Positions 8,021 through 17,548 of a DNA stretch of 64,000 nt are shown here, piece after piece (the first letter of the stretch is position 1; each line of letters begins with the position of its first letter). The notes under the pieces were generated by a model. That model did not search any database and was not told where the DNA came from. It saw only the letters and a list, made by a program, of their open reading frames with translations. A program made the translations under genes and the position numbers. The DNA lies in NCBI RefSeq assembly GCF_000143885.2, contig NC_018581.1, positions 1,798,001 to 1,862,000 of the forward strand, read 5' to 3'. Source of the stretch: Gordonia sp. KTR9 (GTDB lineage: Bacteria; Actinomycetota; Actinomycetes; Mycobacteriales; Mycobacteriaceae).

Positions 8021-10987
8021 ATGTCGGTTCAGGAGCCGGACCACCGCATCGGGCCGCCTCCGATCGGCGTCGGGCTGCTGGGTCCGCTCACGCTGCACGT
8101 CGACGGCGTCGAGGTGCCGGTCGCCGGGGACCGGCGGCGCGCGCTACTGGCGCTGCTCGCGACGGCCGGACGACACGGGGTGGGTACCGGCCGGCTCGTC
8201 GACGAACTCTGGGGCACGGCGGTGCCCAAGGATCCCGTTGCCGCACTGCACAACCTGGTGTCGCGGCTGCGGAATCACCTGGGCCGGCACGCACACCTGC
8301 TGGAGCGGCGGCCCGCCGGCTATCGGCTGAGCGAATGCGTCGTCGACAGCGACGTCGTCCGCGAGCTGCTCGCGACCGCCTCCGCCACCGACGACCCGAC
8401 GTCCCGGGTACGCGTGACCGCCCGAGCGCTCGAGCTGTGGCGCGGAGATCCGCTCGGCGAGTTCACCGGTCTCGCAGATCTCGGTGCCGAGCGAGTCGCG
8501 CTCGAGGAGCTCCGCCAGCGCCTCGACGACGCGCACGTCGAAGCACTGGTGGACGCGGCCGACCCGACCGCCACAGCTTCCGCGACCGCACTTGTCGCTG
8601 CGAATCCGCTGCGCGAGAGCGCGACCCGACTGCTGATCCGGGCTCTCGCAGCAGACGGCCGCACCGCGGAGGCGATGTCGGTGGCGTCCGGATTCCGGAT
8701 GCGCCTGGCCGAGGCGACCGGTCTGGATCCGAGTCCGGCGCTGGGCGCACTCGAACAGTCCGTCGCCGCCGGAGACGCCGCCATCCCGATCTCGACTCGT
8801 CTGGCCGGTCCGGCCGCCGGGTCCCCTCGCCCGGCTCCGACGGGCGGACCGATGGTGGGACGCGAACGCGAGCGTGCCGAGGTGTCCCGGCTCCTGGCCG
8901 CTCATCGTCTGGTGACGTTGACCGGGACCGGTGGGGTCGGCAAGACCACACTCGCCCTCGATGTCGCGGCCGACCCCGTGGTCTTCCCGGACCACGCCGT
9001 GTACGTCGTCAACCTCGCCGCGGTGGCGCGTGAGGACCGGGTGGCCGCTGCGGTCACCTCGACCCTCGGTCTCGACCTGGACGCGGCCGCCTCGCCGTCG
9101 ACGGTCGCGCGTCACCTCGGCACCGGCGCGTCGCTGCTGGTCCTCGACAACTGTGAGCATCTGCTGGCCGCGTGCCGGGAACTGGTCGGCGAGATCATCC
9201 GATTCGCGCCACGGGTACGGGTCCTGGCGACGTCCCGGGTCGTCCTGCACCTGCCGGCCGAGTACGTCGTCCGATTGCAACCGCTGCAGGTCCCGTCGCA
9301 CGCCCCCGGCACCGTCGACACCGCGTTGCGGCAACCTGCGATCCGCGCGTTCGTGGAGCACGCGGGACGCCGCAACCCGGACTTCGCCGTCACCGAACGG
9401 GACCTGCCCGACCTCGTCGACCTCCTCGGCCGGGTCGACGGACTCCCGCTCGGGATCGAACTCGCTGCCCGGCAGGCAGCGGTGATGCCGGTGGCCGAGG
9501 TGGTCGGCTTGCTCGGTCGTGCACTGGATCTCGCGACCGGGACGGCCGGCGGCGGCACCGCGCGCACCCTCCGGGTCAGCGTGGATGTGTCCTTCCGGCT
9601 GCTGTCGGGTCCGGACCAGGCCGTTCTCGCCGCCGTGGCCACCTTTCCCGGTGGCGTCACGGTCCGCACGTTCGAATCCCTCGCCGGACATGTCGGGGGC
9701 GTCGACGATCCGCTGGAGACGCTGCACCGGCTCGTCGACAGCTCGCTTCTCGTCGCCGATGCGTCGGAGGGCCGGTACCGCCTGCTCCACCTCATCCGGC
9801 ACTACCTGCTCGATCACCTCGAGGCGTCGGGCATGCTCGCCGCCGCCGAGGACCGCTTCCTGGAGGAGTGCGTGGCAACGGTTCGCGAGATCGAGGTCGC
9901 CTGGCTGGGAAGTGGGGAGCGCGCCGCGAACCGGCGACTCCACGCCGAGATGGACAACGTGCGTTCCGCACGTGATCTTGCCGCCGCACGTGATCGCATC
10001 GACGTGCTCGTCGCCATCACGACGTCGCTCTTCCTCGTCGGCATCTGGCGGAACATCCGCGAATTGTGGACCTGGGCAATCGAGATCGCGCAGTCCGAGC
10101 GTCTGGACGATCAGGCCGGTCGCGCCGCGGTGCTGTCGGCCGGCGCGGAGGCGGCACGGCTGGTCGGCGAGTTCGACCTCGCGCTCGACCTCGCAGAACG
10201 TGCACTGCGTCTCGAGGAGGCGCGACCGCCGCGTGACGGTGACCGGATCGACGACCGCCTGCTCGGGGCACATGCCGCCACCGCCGCGGTCGCGCACTTC
10301 CGAGGCGACTTCCCGGTCGCCATCCGACACTGGACCTGGTGCGGAGGTCACGAGTCGCTCGGCCCGGCCTATCTGGCCTCGGCCGCGCTGGCGGCCTCCT
10401 ACGCGGGCGACGCGGAGCATGCGGCGCGGCTCCTGGCCACCGCGCGGACCGAGATCGCCGCCGCGGCCGGGCCGTCGCAGCATGCGTTCCTGGATTATGT
10501 GCAGGCCGAGCTCATCGCGCCGGCCGATCCGGCGTCGGCGCTCGCGCTGTACCGGCGAGCGCACGAGCTGGCCGACGACGTCGGTGCGACGTTCATCGTC
10601 GGCATCGCTCGCGTCGGAGCGGCGTCGTGTCTGACGCGGGTCGGTGACACCCCCAGGGCGGCCGAGGCGTACGTCGTCCTCCTCGAGGCCTGGCGCGACA
10701 GCGGTCAGCGCACCCAGCTGTGGACCACGGCCCGCAATGCGGTGACCCTTCTGCGCGCGCGAGGGCGTCGTGAGGTCGCCGAACTGCTCGTCAGGGCAGC
10801 CGAACTCGACCCTGCGTCGGCGCTCGATCCGTCGTCGGCCGACGCGACGCCGTTCGGAACCTCCCCATCAGAGGTCCCCGCTCCGGTGGCCGGGCTCGTT
10901 CTCGACGCCGACGAGGTGCTCGAGCAGGCGATCGGTGAACTGCGTGCGATCGCGGCCGAGATGACACCACCGGACGCGGATGCCTGA
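8021..10987 (+). CDS. AfsR/SARP-type BTAD regulator with NB-ARC ATPase
   Basis: The 988-residue regulator has an OmpR-like winged helix (about residues 10-95, LLGPLTLHVDGVEVPV onward) and a bacterial transcriptional activation domain (about 100-255). An NB-ARC ATPase follows, with Walker A TGTGGVGKTT near residue 302 and Walker B LLVLDNCEH near 372. A long C-terminal helical, TPR-like region completes it. This is the AfsR-type architecture, in which ATP hydrolysis gates DNA binding by the SARP module. The start is the ATG at 8021, 3' of a purine-rich GGGAGGGCGGGG; longer in-frame extensions overlap the PIG-L gene. The nearest candidate operators are the repeats at 7232-7303. Confidence 0.88.
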   Translation: MSVQEPDHRIGPPPIGVGLLGPLTLHVDGVEVPVAGDRRRALLALLATAGRHGVGTGRLVDELWGTAVPKDPVAALHNLVSRLRNHLGRHAHLLERRPAGYRLSECVVDSDVVRELLATASATDDPTSRVRVTARALELWRGDPLGEFTGLADLGAERVALEELRQRLDDAHVEALVDAADPTATASATALVAANPLRESATRLLIRALAADGRTAEAMSVASGFRMRLAEATGLDPSPALGALEQSVAAGDAAIPISTRLAGPAAGSPRPAPTGGPMVGRERERAEVSRLLAAHRLVTLTGTGGVGKTTLALDVAADPVVFPDHAVYVVNLAAVAREDRVAAAVTSTLGLDLDAAASPSTVARHLGTGASLLVLDNCEHLLAACRELVGEIIRFAPRVRVLATSRVVLHLPAEYVVRLQPLQVPSHAPGTVDTALRQPAIRAFVEHAGRRNPDFAVTERDLPDLVDLLGRVDGLPLGIELAARQAAVMPVAEVVGLLGRALDLATGTAGGGTARTLRVSVDVSFRLLSGPDQAVLAAVATFPGGVTVRTFESLAGHVGGVDDPLETLHRLVDSSLLVADASEGRYRLLHLIRHYLLDHLEASGMLAAAEDRFLEECVATVREIEVAWLGSGERAANRRLHAEMDNVRSARDLAAARDRIDVLVAITTSLFLVGIWRNIRELWTWAIEIAQSERLDDQAGRAAVLSAGAEAARLVGEFDLALDLAERALRLEEARPPRDGDRIDDRLLGAHAATAAVAHFRGDFPVAIRHWTWCGGHESLGPAYLASAALAASYAGDAEHAARLLATARTEIAAAAGPSQHAFLDYVQAELIAPADPASALALYRRAHELADDVGATFIVGIARVGAASCLTRVGDTPRAAEAYVVLLEAWRDSGQRTQLWTTARNAVTLLRARGRREVAELLVRAAELDPASALDPSSADATPFGTSPSEVPAPVAGLVLDADEVLEQAIGELRAIAAEMTPPDADA

Positions 10988-11022
10988 GGTGCGCCGGTGA
11001 CCGCCCGGCGCACGAGCGGGCG

Positions 11023-11028
11023 GATACT
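11023..11028 (+). promoter_or_regulatory. -10 element GATACT for ilvA
   Basis: GATACT is followed by six bases and the ilvA ATG at 11035, with no Shine-Dalgarno sequence. This is consistent with leaderless transcription. Confidence 0.45.
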
Positions 11029-11034
11029 GGTCCC

Positions 11035-12234
11035 ATGCTGCTGACCGCCGCGGACATCGACAGGGCCACACAGGAACTCTCCGGGGTGATCCGGCGGACG
11101 CCGACGATCGCCTCGCGGGTGGTGTCCGAGCGCAGCGGGGCGCAGGTGTGGCTCAAGTGTGAGAACCTGCAGCGCACCGGGTCGTTCAAGCCGCGCGGGG
11201 CGTACCTGCGCATCTCCCGGTTGTCGGCGGAGGAACGTGCGCGAGGCGTCGTCGCGGCCAGCGCGGGCAATCACGCACAGGGAGTCGCCTGGGCGGCTTC
11301 GGATCTGGGTATCCCCGCACGGGTCTACATGCCGACCGGGGCGGCGCTGCCGAAGATCGCCGCCACGAAGGCCTATGGCGCCGAGGTGGTGCTCGCGGGG
11401 TCGACCGTCGACGAGGCTCTCGTCGAGGCGCAGCGTCACGCCGACGCGACGGGTGCGGCGCTGATCCATCCGTTCGATCACCTCGACGTCGTGGCCGGAC
11501 AGTCGACGGTCGGGGTGGAGATCCTGGAGCAGATACCGGATGTCACCACGATCGTCGTGCCTCTCGGCGGCGGTGGACTGCTGGCCGGTGTCGCCGCCGC
11601 GGTGCGTCTGCGTCGTCCGGAGGTGTCGGTGATCGGCGTGCAGGCGGCGCAGGCGGCGGCCTGGCCGGCATCGATCGCCGAAGAGCGGCCCGTGCCCGCG
11701 ACGTCGATGAACACCATGGCCGACGGCATCGCGGTCGCAACCCCCGGCGCCGTCCCGTTCGCGCACGTCGCCGAGTTCGTGGATCGGGTCGTCACGGTCA
11801 CCGAGGAAGAACTGAGCACGGCACTGCTGCTGATGCTCGAACGGGCCAAACTCGTGGTCGAGCCCGCGGGTGCGGCGGCGGTCGCGGCCGCCGTCAGCGG
11901 ACGGCTCGCGCTGTCGGGAACCGTGTGCGTGGTGCTGTCCGGCGGCAACATCGATCCGCTGCTGCTGCGCCATGTCACCACGCACGGCCTGACCGCCGCC
12001 GGCCGTTTCCTCACCGTGACGGCCACCGTCTCCGACCGTCCGGGTGGTCTCGTCACTCTCCTCGAGCTGCTCCGCGACCTGGGCGCGAGTGTGCTCGACG
12101 TCGTCCACTCGCGCGTCGCCGACGACCTGTATCTCGGCGAGGTGCAGGTGACGGTCAGCGTCGAGACCCGCGGACACGACCACCAGCACGACGTCCGGCG
12201 GGCCCTCGCCGACGCGGGGTTCCTTCGGGACTGA
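11035..12234 (+). CDS. ilvA: Threonine ammonia-lyase (threonine dehydratase)
   Basis: This 399-residue fold-type II PLP enzyme deaminates threonine to 2-oxobutanoate, the first step toward isoleucine. The PLP lysine is in GSFKPRGA near residue 52, with the SAGNHAQG loop near 80 and the PLGGGGLLAG phosphate-binding loop near 180. An ACT-like regulatory domain covers about residues 325-399 (FLTVTATVSDRPGGLVTLLE). The single short ACT domain resembles the forms found across actinobacteria. It sits alone between two large AfsR-like regulators. Serine may be an alternative substrate. Confidence 0.9.
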   Translation: MLLTAADIDRATQELSGVIRRTPTIASRVVSERSGAQVWLKCENLQRTGSFKPRGAYLRISRLSAEERARGVVAASAGNHAQGVAWAASDLGIPARVYMPTGAALPKIAATKAYGAEVVLAGSTVDEALVEAQRHADATGAALIHPFDHLDVVAGQSTVGVEILEQIPDVTTIVVPLGGGGLLAGVAAAVRLRRPEVSVIGVQAAQAAAWPASIAEERPVPATSMNTMADGIAVATPGAVPFAHVAEFVDRVVTVTEEELSTALLLMLERAKLVVEPAGAAAVAAAVSGRLALSGTVCVVLSGGNIDPLLLRHVTTHGLTAAGRFLTVTATVSDRPGGLVTLLELLRDLGASVLDVVHSRVADDLYLGEVQVTVSVETRGHDHQHDVRRALADAGFLRD

Positions 12235-12250
12235 ACGCGACGGTCGGCGC

Positions 12251-12256
12251 TAACCT
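12251..12256 (+). promoter_or_regulatory. -10 element TAACCT for the second AfsR-like gene
   Basis: TAACCT is followed by six bases and the GTG start at 12263. There is no Shine-Dalgarno sequence, giving a good leaderless configuration. Confidence 0.55.
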
Positions 12257-12262
12257 GTCTGG

Positions 12263-15200
12263 GTGTCTGCCGACGGACCCGCCCTGATCGGTGTGCTGGG
12301 CCCGATCGCGGTCGTGTCGTGCCCGGTGGGGGCGGAGAGCCCGGACCGGCTCGTCGGCGTGCCGGGTCTGCGGGCCCGACGCCTGCTCGTGTCGCTTGCC
12401 CTCGCCGAGGGGCGCGTGCGCTCGGCGGATCGCCTGATCGACGACGTCTGGGGCGACGATCCGCCGCGTTCTCCGCACAGTGCGCTGCACACCCAGGTGT
12501 CCCGGCTGCGCAAGCTCCTGCCCGAGGGTGTTCTCGAGGGCGGTGACCACGGTTATCGGTTGCGCGACAGCCGTACTGACCTCGACGTGGTCGAGAGGTT
12601 GCTCGCCGATGGCGACCGGGCCGAGCTCGACCAGGCGCGACAGTGGTGGCGCGGTGTGCCCGGCGACGATCTCGGAGACGGGTCCCCGGTGGTGGCGATG
12701 CTGTCCGCACGGATTCGACGTCTCGAGGACGCGCTCGACACCGCGCAGCTGACGGCCGCGTTCACCGCGGGCGACTACGCGACCGCTCGATTCGTCGCCG
12801 AAAAGCTCTGCGCCCGAGATCCGTTCGACGAGTCGGCGCATTCTGCCCTGATGCGGGCACTCGCCGGAGATGGCCGCGACGCCGAGGCGCTCGTCGTGTT
12901 CGACCGGCTCAGACGCCGACTGTCGACCGAGCTGGGCATGGACCCGGGCCCCGAGGTGGCCCGGGTCCACGCCGAGATCCTCGCTGCGGCACCGCCGGAG
13001 ACCGGCACACCACGCCCCGCGCGTGCCGTCGGATTGCGCTCACCCACCACCGAACTCATCGGACGCGTCGCTGACCTCGACACCGTGGCGGGCATGCTCG
13101 ACACCGGTCGCGTGGTGACCGTGCTCGGTCCGGGTGGCGTGGGCAAGACGAGGGTCGCGACCGAGATCGGGCACCGGCTGCATGAGGCGGGGGTCCCGGT
13201 CTACTTCGTGTCGCTCGCCTCGGTGCGGTCCGACGAGGACGTGACCCCGGCGATCGCCGCGACACTCGGGGTCGGCGAGTCCGACCTCTCCGCAACCGGT
13301 CGCCCCCGCATGACCCCCGGGGACCTGACCGCGCGTCTCGAGGATGTGCTGCGCGAGCGGGCGTCGGTGGTGATCCTCGACAACTGCGAGCAGATCGTCG
13401 ACGCGTGCGCCCGGATCGTCGGCGAGCTCACCGCCGCGGTACCGGGCCTCCGTGTCCTGTCCACGAGCCGCACGCCGTTGGCCATCGTCGGTGAGCAGGT
13501 GCACCAATTGCCCGTCCTGGCGGCTGCGGATGCGGATTCACCTGCGGTGCAGCTGTTCCGGACTCGTGCGAGCGCCGTGCGACCCGACGCCGATCTGCCC
13601 ACCGACCGCGTCGTCGAACTCTGCCGCCACCTCGACGGACTGCCTCTGGCCATCGAGCTGGCGGCCGCCCGTGTCCGGACGATGACGGTCGAGGAGATCA
13701 CCGACCGGCTGGGGGAGAAGTTCGCGCTTCTGCGTTCTGCCGATCGCACCTCGCCCGACCGGCACCGCACCCTCTACGCGGTGATCGAGTGGAGTTGGGA
13801 ACTGCTCGACGACGCGGGCCGGGCGGCGCTGGTGCAGCTGTGCCGCTTTCCCGGTGGGTTCGGCCGGTCGGCCGCCCAAGCGGTGACCGGGGCCGCCGGG
13901 GCGGTCCTCGACGACACCCTCGAGAGTCTGACCAACCAGTCGCTGCTCTCGGTGGTCGAAACCGATGGTGCGGCGCGCTTCCGGATGCTGGAGATGGTTC
14001 GGGAGTTCGGCGAGACCAGGATGGATGCCGAACTGGCCGTCCTGGTGGAGTCGCGGATGAGTGGCTGGGCAGTGCACTTCGTCACCGGGATGCGCGAGCT
14101 GGCGGAGGAGGGGGATCATCTCGCCGGTGCCGGCGGGATGGCGCGTGAGGCCGACAATCTGACCTGGATCCTCCGTTCGGCGTGCGAAACCGCCTCCGTG
14201 ACACCGACCGACGAGGTCGTCGCGGTGCTCACGACGCTGTATCCGGCACTGGCATACCACTGGACGGTTCGCGGTCTGCACGGGGAGACGCGGGCGTGGG
14301 GTGCCCGGGTGTTGATGGCGTTGCCGCGCCCGCCCGAGGCGCCCGACGACGCCGTCCGTGAGAACTGGCAGGCGACCGCCATCGTCGGTGCGGTGCACGG
14401 GATGATGACCGGCGAACTCCGGGTGGTCGCCACCGCCAGGTTCATCCTGCGTGGTTTGCATCGCGCCCGTCTGACCTTCGATCGTGCCAGCGAGTTCTTG
14501 TCCGCTGTCGCATTGGCGCCGAACGCGATTCGAGGCTACCGACTGATCTGCCTGGCGGCCGGTACCGCGTCCGACGACGAGGTGCGGGCACTGGCGCTGA
14601 CGATGCGGTCACACCTGCGGGAGAACCGCGGGCTGCTGGGCCCCGCGCTCCGGGACTCGATCGCATCCGGCGAATGGCTCGCCCGCAGTCGCTATGCGCC
14701 CTGGTTCCAGGGGATGTGGCAGTCGAGCACCGGGAGTCTGTACGCCCAGCAGGGCCGGTACGCCGCGGCGGCGTCGACGTACCGGGTCGGTATCGACCTG
14801 CTGGGTCGCCTGCACGCGGTCGAGGACGTCCGCCAGCTCCAGACCTTCCTGGCGCTCACCCTGCTCGCCGACGGCCGGGTCGCCGAAGCCCGTCGCGAAC
14901 TCGCGGTCATCACCGACGACTGGGAGCTCGACATCGAGGATCCGCAGGGCAATCCAGAGGTGACCGGGCCGGCACTGCTCTGCGTCGCCGAACTCGCGCT
15001 CGTCGACGGTGTGCCCGATGCCGAGGTCGCAACGGCCTTCGCGCGGGCGGCACGGGTCATGCTGCGGGATCATCCCTTCGGCGTCGCCGACCCGGCGGTG
15101 CTGATGGTGGTCAGCGGATGTGTGGCCGGGCTGGTGCGGTGCGGGGATCTCGGGGCGGCGTGGGAACTGGTCCCGCAGATGGTGAAGGGACTCGACGACA

Positions 15201-15490
15201 TGACGTTCGGACCCGGCTGGCAGGACCTTCCGCAGGCCGGCACCGTGGCCGCGGCGTTCACCGTGCTGTACGGGGCGGACCGGGGGCCGGACCCCCTCTG
15301 TCGACGCCTCGTCGAGTTGACGCTGAGTCTGCCCGGACGACAGGACTATCCGTCGTTGCAGTGGGCTCGGCACTGGGCGCTGGAGCGACACCGGGACCAC
15401 GGCGGTGTGGCCCGACACCCGATCGTGCCGCGCCACACCGCCGTGGACGAACTCGCGGGCGTGATCCGCGATCATGCGTTGCGCATATAG
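12263..15490 (+). CDS. Second AfsR/SARP-type BTAD regulator with NB-ARC ATPase
   Basis: The 1075-residue protein begins with a winged helix (about residues 5-95, including RLIDDVWGDDPP) and a BTAD (about 100-245, with the typical FDRLRRRLSTELGMDPGPEV ending). Its NB-ARC ATPase has Walker A GPGGVGKTR near residue 290 and Walker B VVILDNCEQ near 370. A long helical C-terminus of more than 400 residues may bind a ligand or partner. It parallels the regulator at 8021 but is clearly diverged. The GTG start is probably leaderless. Its 3' end overlaps the convergent DrrB-like gene by 19 bp, which makes the exporter a possible partner or target. Confidence 0.85.
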   Translation: MSADGPALIGVLGPIAVVSCPVGAESPDRLVGVPGLRARRLLVSLALAEGRVRSADRLIDDVWGDDPPRSPHSALHTQVSRLRKLLPEGVLEGGDHGYRLRDSRTDLDVVERLLADGDRAELDQARQWWRGVPGDDLGDGSPVVAMLSARIRRLEDALDTAQLTAAFTAGDYATARFVAEKLCARDPFDESAHSALMRALAGDGRDAEALVVFDRLRRRLSTELGMDPGPEVARVHAEILAAAPPETGTPRPARAVGLRSPTTELIGRVADLDTVAGMLDTGRVVTVLGPGGVGKTRVATEIGHRLHEAGVPVYFVSLASVRSDEDVTPAIAATLGVGESDLSATGRPRMTPGDLTARLEDVLRERASVVILDNCEQIVDACARIVGELTAAVPGLRVLSTSRTPLAIVGEQVHQLPVLAAADADSPAVQLFRTRASAVRPDADLPTDRVVELCRHLDGLPLAIELAAARVRTMTVEEITDRLGEKFALLRSADRTSPDRHRTLYAVIEWSWELLDDAGRAALVQLCRFPGGFGRSAAQAVTGAAGAVLDDTLESLTNQSLLSVVETDGAARFRMLEMVREFGETRMDAELAVLVESRMSGWAVHFVTGMRELAEEGDHLAGAGGMAREADNLTWILRSACETASVTPTDEVVAVLTTLYPALAYHWTVRGLHGETRAWGARVLMALPRPPEAPDDAVRENWQATAIVGAVHGMMTGELRVVATARFILRGLHRARLTFDRASEFLSAVALAPNAIRGYRLICLAAGTASDDEVRALALTMRSHLRENRGLLGPALRDSIASGEWLARSRYAPWFQGMWQSSTGSLYAQQGRYAAAASTYRVGIDLLGRLHAVEDVRQLQTFLALTLLADGRVAEARRELAVITDDWELDIEDPQGNPEVTGPALLCVAELALVDGVPDAEVATAFARAARVMLRDHPFGVADPAVLMVVSGCVAGLVRCGDLGAAWELVPQMVKGLDDMTFGPGWQDLPQAGTVAAAFTVLYGADRGPDPLCRRLVELTLSLPGRQDYPSLQWARHWALERHRDHGGVARHPIVPRHTAVDELAGVIRDHALRI

Positions 15491-16305
15491 GCCCGCACCG
15501 CGAGGGGGGCGAACACGGCGGTGATCACCGCTGCGCCGATCAGGGCCCACACGACATGGATGCCGGCGTGACCGGAGTTCGTCAGTTCGCGCACCGCCGT
15601 GACGAGGTGGCTGACCGGGTTGACGTTGACGAAGCCCTGCAACCAGCCGGGCATTGTGTCGACCGGGACGAAGGCGTTGGACATGAAGGTGAGCGGGAAC
15701 ATGATCATCATCGAGATCCCCTGCACGGCAGATGCTTTGCTCATGAGGCAGCCCATCAGTGCGAAGATCCACGAGACCGCGAAACTGCACACGATGATGA
15801 GTGCGGCCGAGGCGATCACGCCGAATACGTCGGGCCGCCAGCCCATCAACACGCCCATCACCACGGTCAGCACGGTTGCGATGGAGTAGCGGATGACATC
15901 GGCGAGCAGGGCGCCGGCGAGTGGGCTGATCCGGGCGATCGGTAGGGAACGGAACCGGTCGAAGACACCCTTGTCCATGTCCTCACGCAACTGGGTGCCG
16001 GTGACGATCGAGGTCATGATCACGGTCTGCACGAGGATGCCCGGAATGATCACCGGCAGATAGGCTTCCACGTTGCCGCTGATCGCGCCGCCGAAGATGT
16101 AGGTGAACATCAGTGTGAAGATGATCGGTTGGAATGTGACGTCGAAGAGCTGTTCGGGGTTGTGCCGGATCTTCAGCACACCGCGGTAGGCCATGCTGAA
16201 AGATTGCCGGAACGACTCGGCCAGGCTGATCGAGGTCTTCACCCTGGCGCGTGTGGCGCGGGTCGTGATCGGGGTCGACGGGGGACTGTCGATGGTGGCG
16301 GTCAT
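15472..16305 (-). CDS. ABC-2 type transporter permease, DrrB-like
   Basis: This 277-residue protein has six predicted membrane helices and the ABC-2 permease signature region (GVFDRFRSLPIARISPLAGAL). The cytosolic N-terminus of about 45 residues precedes RHNPEQLFDVTFQPIIFTLMF. With the ATPase encoded upstream it would form a daunorubicin-resistance-type exporter for a drug, lipid or peptide. The ATG overlaps the ATPase stop by four bases (ATGA), so the two are translationally coupled. The stop overlaps the end of the convergent AfsR-like gene. Confidence 0.88.
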   Translation of the reverse strand: MTATIDSPPSTPITTRATRARVKTSISLAESFRQSFSMAYRGVLKIRHNPEQLFDVTFQPIIFTLMFTYIFGGAISGNVEAYLPVIIPGILVQTVIMTSIVTGTQLREDMDKGVFDRFRSLPIARISPLAGALLADVIRYSIATVLTVVMGVLMGWRPDVFGVIASAALIIVCSFAVSWIFALMGCLMSKASAVQGISMMIMFPLTFMSNAFVPVDTMPGWLQGFVNVNPVSHLVTAVRELTNSGHAGIHVVWALIGAAVITAVFAPLAVRAYMRNA

Positions 16306-17372
16306 GCGTGGGCCTCCTGTGTGGTGTCGGACGGATGTGTGTCGGATGACTGGTGCCCGGGTGCGTCGGCGTCGGAATCCGTCTGCGCCGGCCTACCGGT
16401 GATGGTGAGGAACACCTCGTCGAGACTCGGCTTCTGCACGGTGATCTCCTCGATGCCGATCCCGTTCTCGCGCAGCGCGATCAGCACATCGGGTACGAGA
16501 TCGGCGGAACTGAGCGGAACCGTCGTCCGCGCCGCCTCCGGGCTCAGCGCGGCCTTCTGCCCGAGGATCGACTCCGCGATCTCGCACACGCGGGGTGCAT
16601 CAGCACGATCGGTCGCGACGAGTTGGAGCGTGCTGGCACCGATGGAGTGCTTGAGCTCGTCGGCCGTGCCGTCGGCGATGACCCGACCGTGATCGATGAC
16701 GGCGATGCGGTCGGCCAGCTGATCGGCCTCGTCGAGGTACTGGGTGGTGAGCAGGACCGTCGACCCGCCCGCGACGAGGCGACGGATGGTGTCCCACATC
16801 TGGGCACGAGTTCGCGGATCGAGTCCGGTCGTCGGTTCGTCGAGGAACAGCAGCGGCGGGGTGTCGATCAGGCTGGCCGCGAGGTCGAGGCGTCGACGCA
16901 TGCCGCCGGAGAAGTTCTTCAGCGGCCGGGCCGCGGCGTCGGTGAGGGCGAACTCCTCGAGCAACTCGTCGGCGCGCGAACGTGCCGCAGTCCGTGAGAA
17001 GCCCAGCAGGCGGGCGAACAGCACGAGGTTCTGGGTGGCGGTGAGATCCTCGTCGACGGAGGCGTACTGCCCGGTGACGCCGGCGAGCGAACGTACCGCG
17101 ACCGCGTCGTCGACGACGTCGTAGCCGAAGACCCGCGCCGCTCCGGCATCCGGACGCAGGAGGGTGGCCAGCATGCTGACGGTGGTCGTCTTTCCGGCAC
17201 CGTTGGGTCCCAGGACGCCGTACACCGATCCGGTCGGAACGGTGAGGTCGACGCCGTTGACCGCGCGCGTCGAGCCGAAGTGCTTGACGAGTCCGCGCGC
17301 CTCGATCGCGAGGTCGGTGCGGGGGGACGGAGCGGGCCCGGCGCCGGGCCGGGGAGTGGTTGTCGTTGTCAT
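16302..17372 (-). CDS. ABC transporter ATP-binding protein, DrrA-like
   Basis: The 356-residue ATPase has Walker A GPNGAGKTTT, the signature FSGGMRRRLDLAASL, Walker B LLFLDEPTTGLD and an H-loop. A C-terminal domain of about 90 residues contains the DrrA-type ending ITVQKPSLDEVFLTITG. It would energise the downstream permease as an exporter. A hydrophilic tail rich in Asp, Thr and His (about residues 335-356) is extra. The substrate is unknown. The position next to two AfsR-type regulators resembles secondary-metabolite or lipid export loci, but no biosynthetic genes are adjacent. Confidence 0.9.
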   Translation of the reverse strand: MTTTTTPRPGAGPAPSPRTDLAIEARGLVKHFGSTRAVNGVDLTVPTGSVYGVLGPNGAGKTTTVSMLATLLRPDAGAARVFGYDVVDDAVAVRSLAGVTGQYASVDEDLTATQNLVLFARLLGFSRTAARSRADELLEEFALTDAAARPLKNFSGGMRRRLDLAASLIDTPPLLFLDEPTTGLDPRTRAQMWDTIRRLVAGGSTVLLTTQYLDEADQLADRIAVIDHGRVIADGTADELKHSIGASTLQLVATDRADAPRVCEIAESILGQKAALSPEAARTTVPLSSADLVPDVLIALRENGIGIEEITVQKPSLDEVFLTITGRPAQTDSDADAPGHQSSDTHPSDTTQEAHA

Positions 17373-17535
17373 GACGACAACTGTGGATCGGGCTCCTGTC
17401 GTCGGGCTTGCGTGCGCTTACGTGGTTCTGTCGCGCACCGGACGAAGTGTCCCGCGGAACGCTCGGACACCGTTGTGGCCTGTGGACAGTGCTCACGCTG
17501 TGGATTCATGGTGCGGCTGCGAGGGCTGGACGGTT

Positions 17536-17541
17536 TACGTT
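17536..17541 (+). promoter_or_regulatory. -10 element TACGTT for the orphan gene at 17549
   Basis: TACGTT is followed by seven bases and the ATG at 17549. This selects that ATG over longer in-frame extensions beginning at 17408. Confidence 0.5.
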
Positions 17542-17548
17542 GCCCGCC

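Noticed and set aside
8144..10564. An 806-codon open frame on the minus strand
   Set aside because: Antisense shadow of the AfsR-like regulator; composition is non-protein-like and the sense strand has clear winged-helix, BTAD and NB-ARC motifs.
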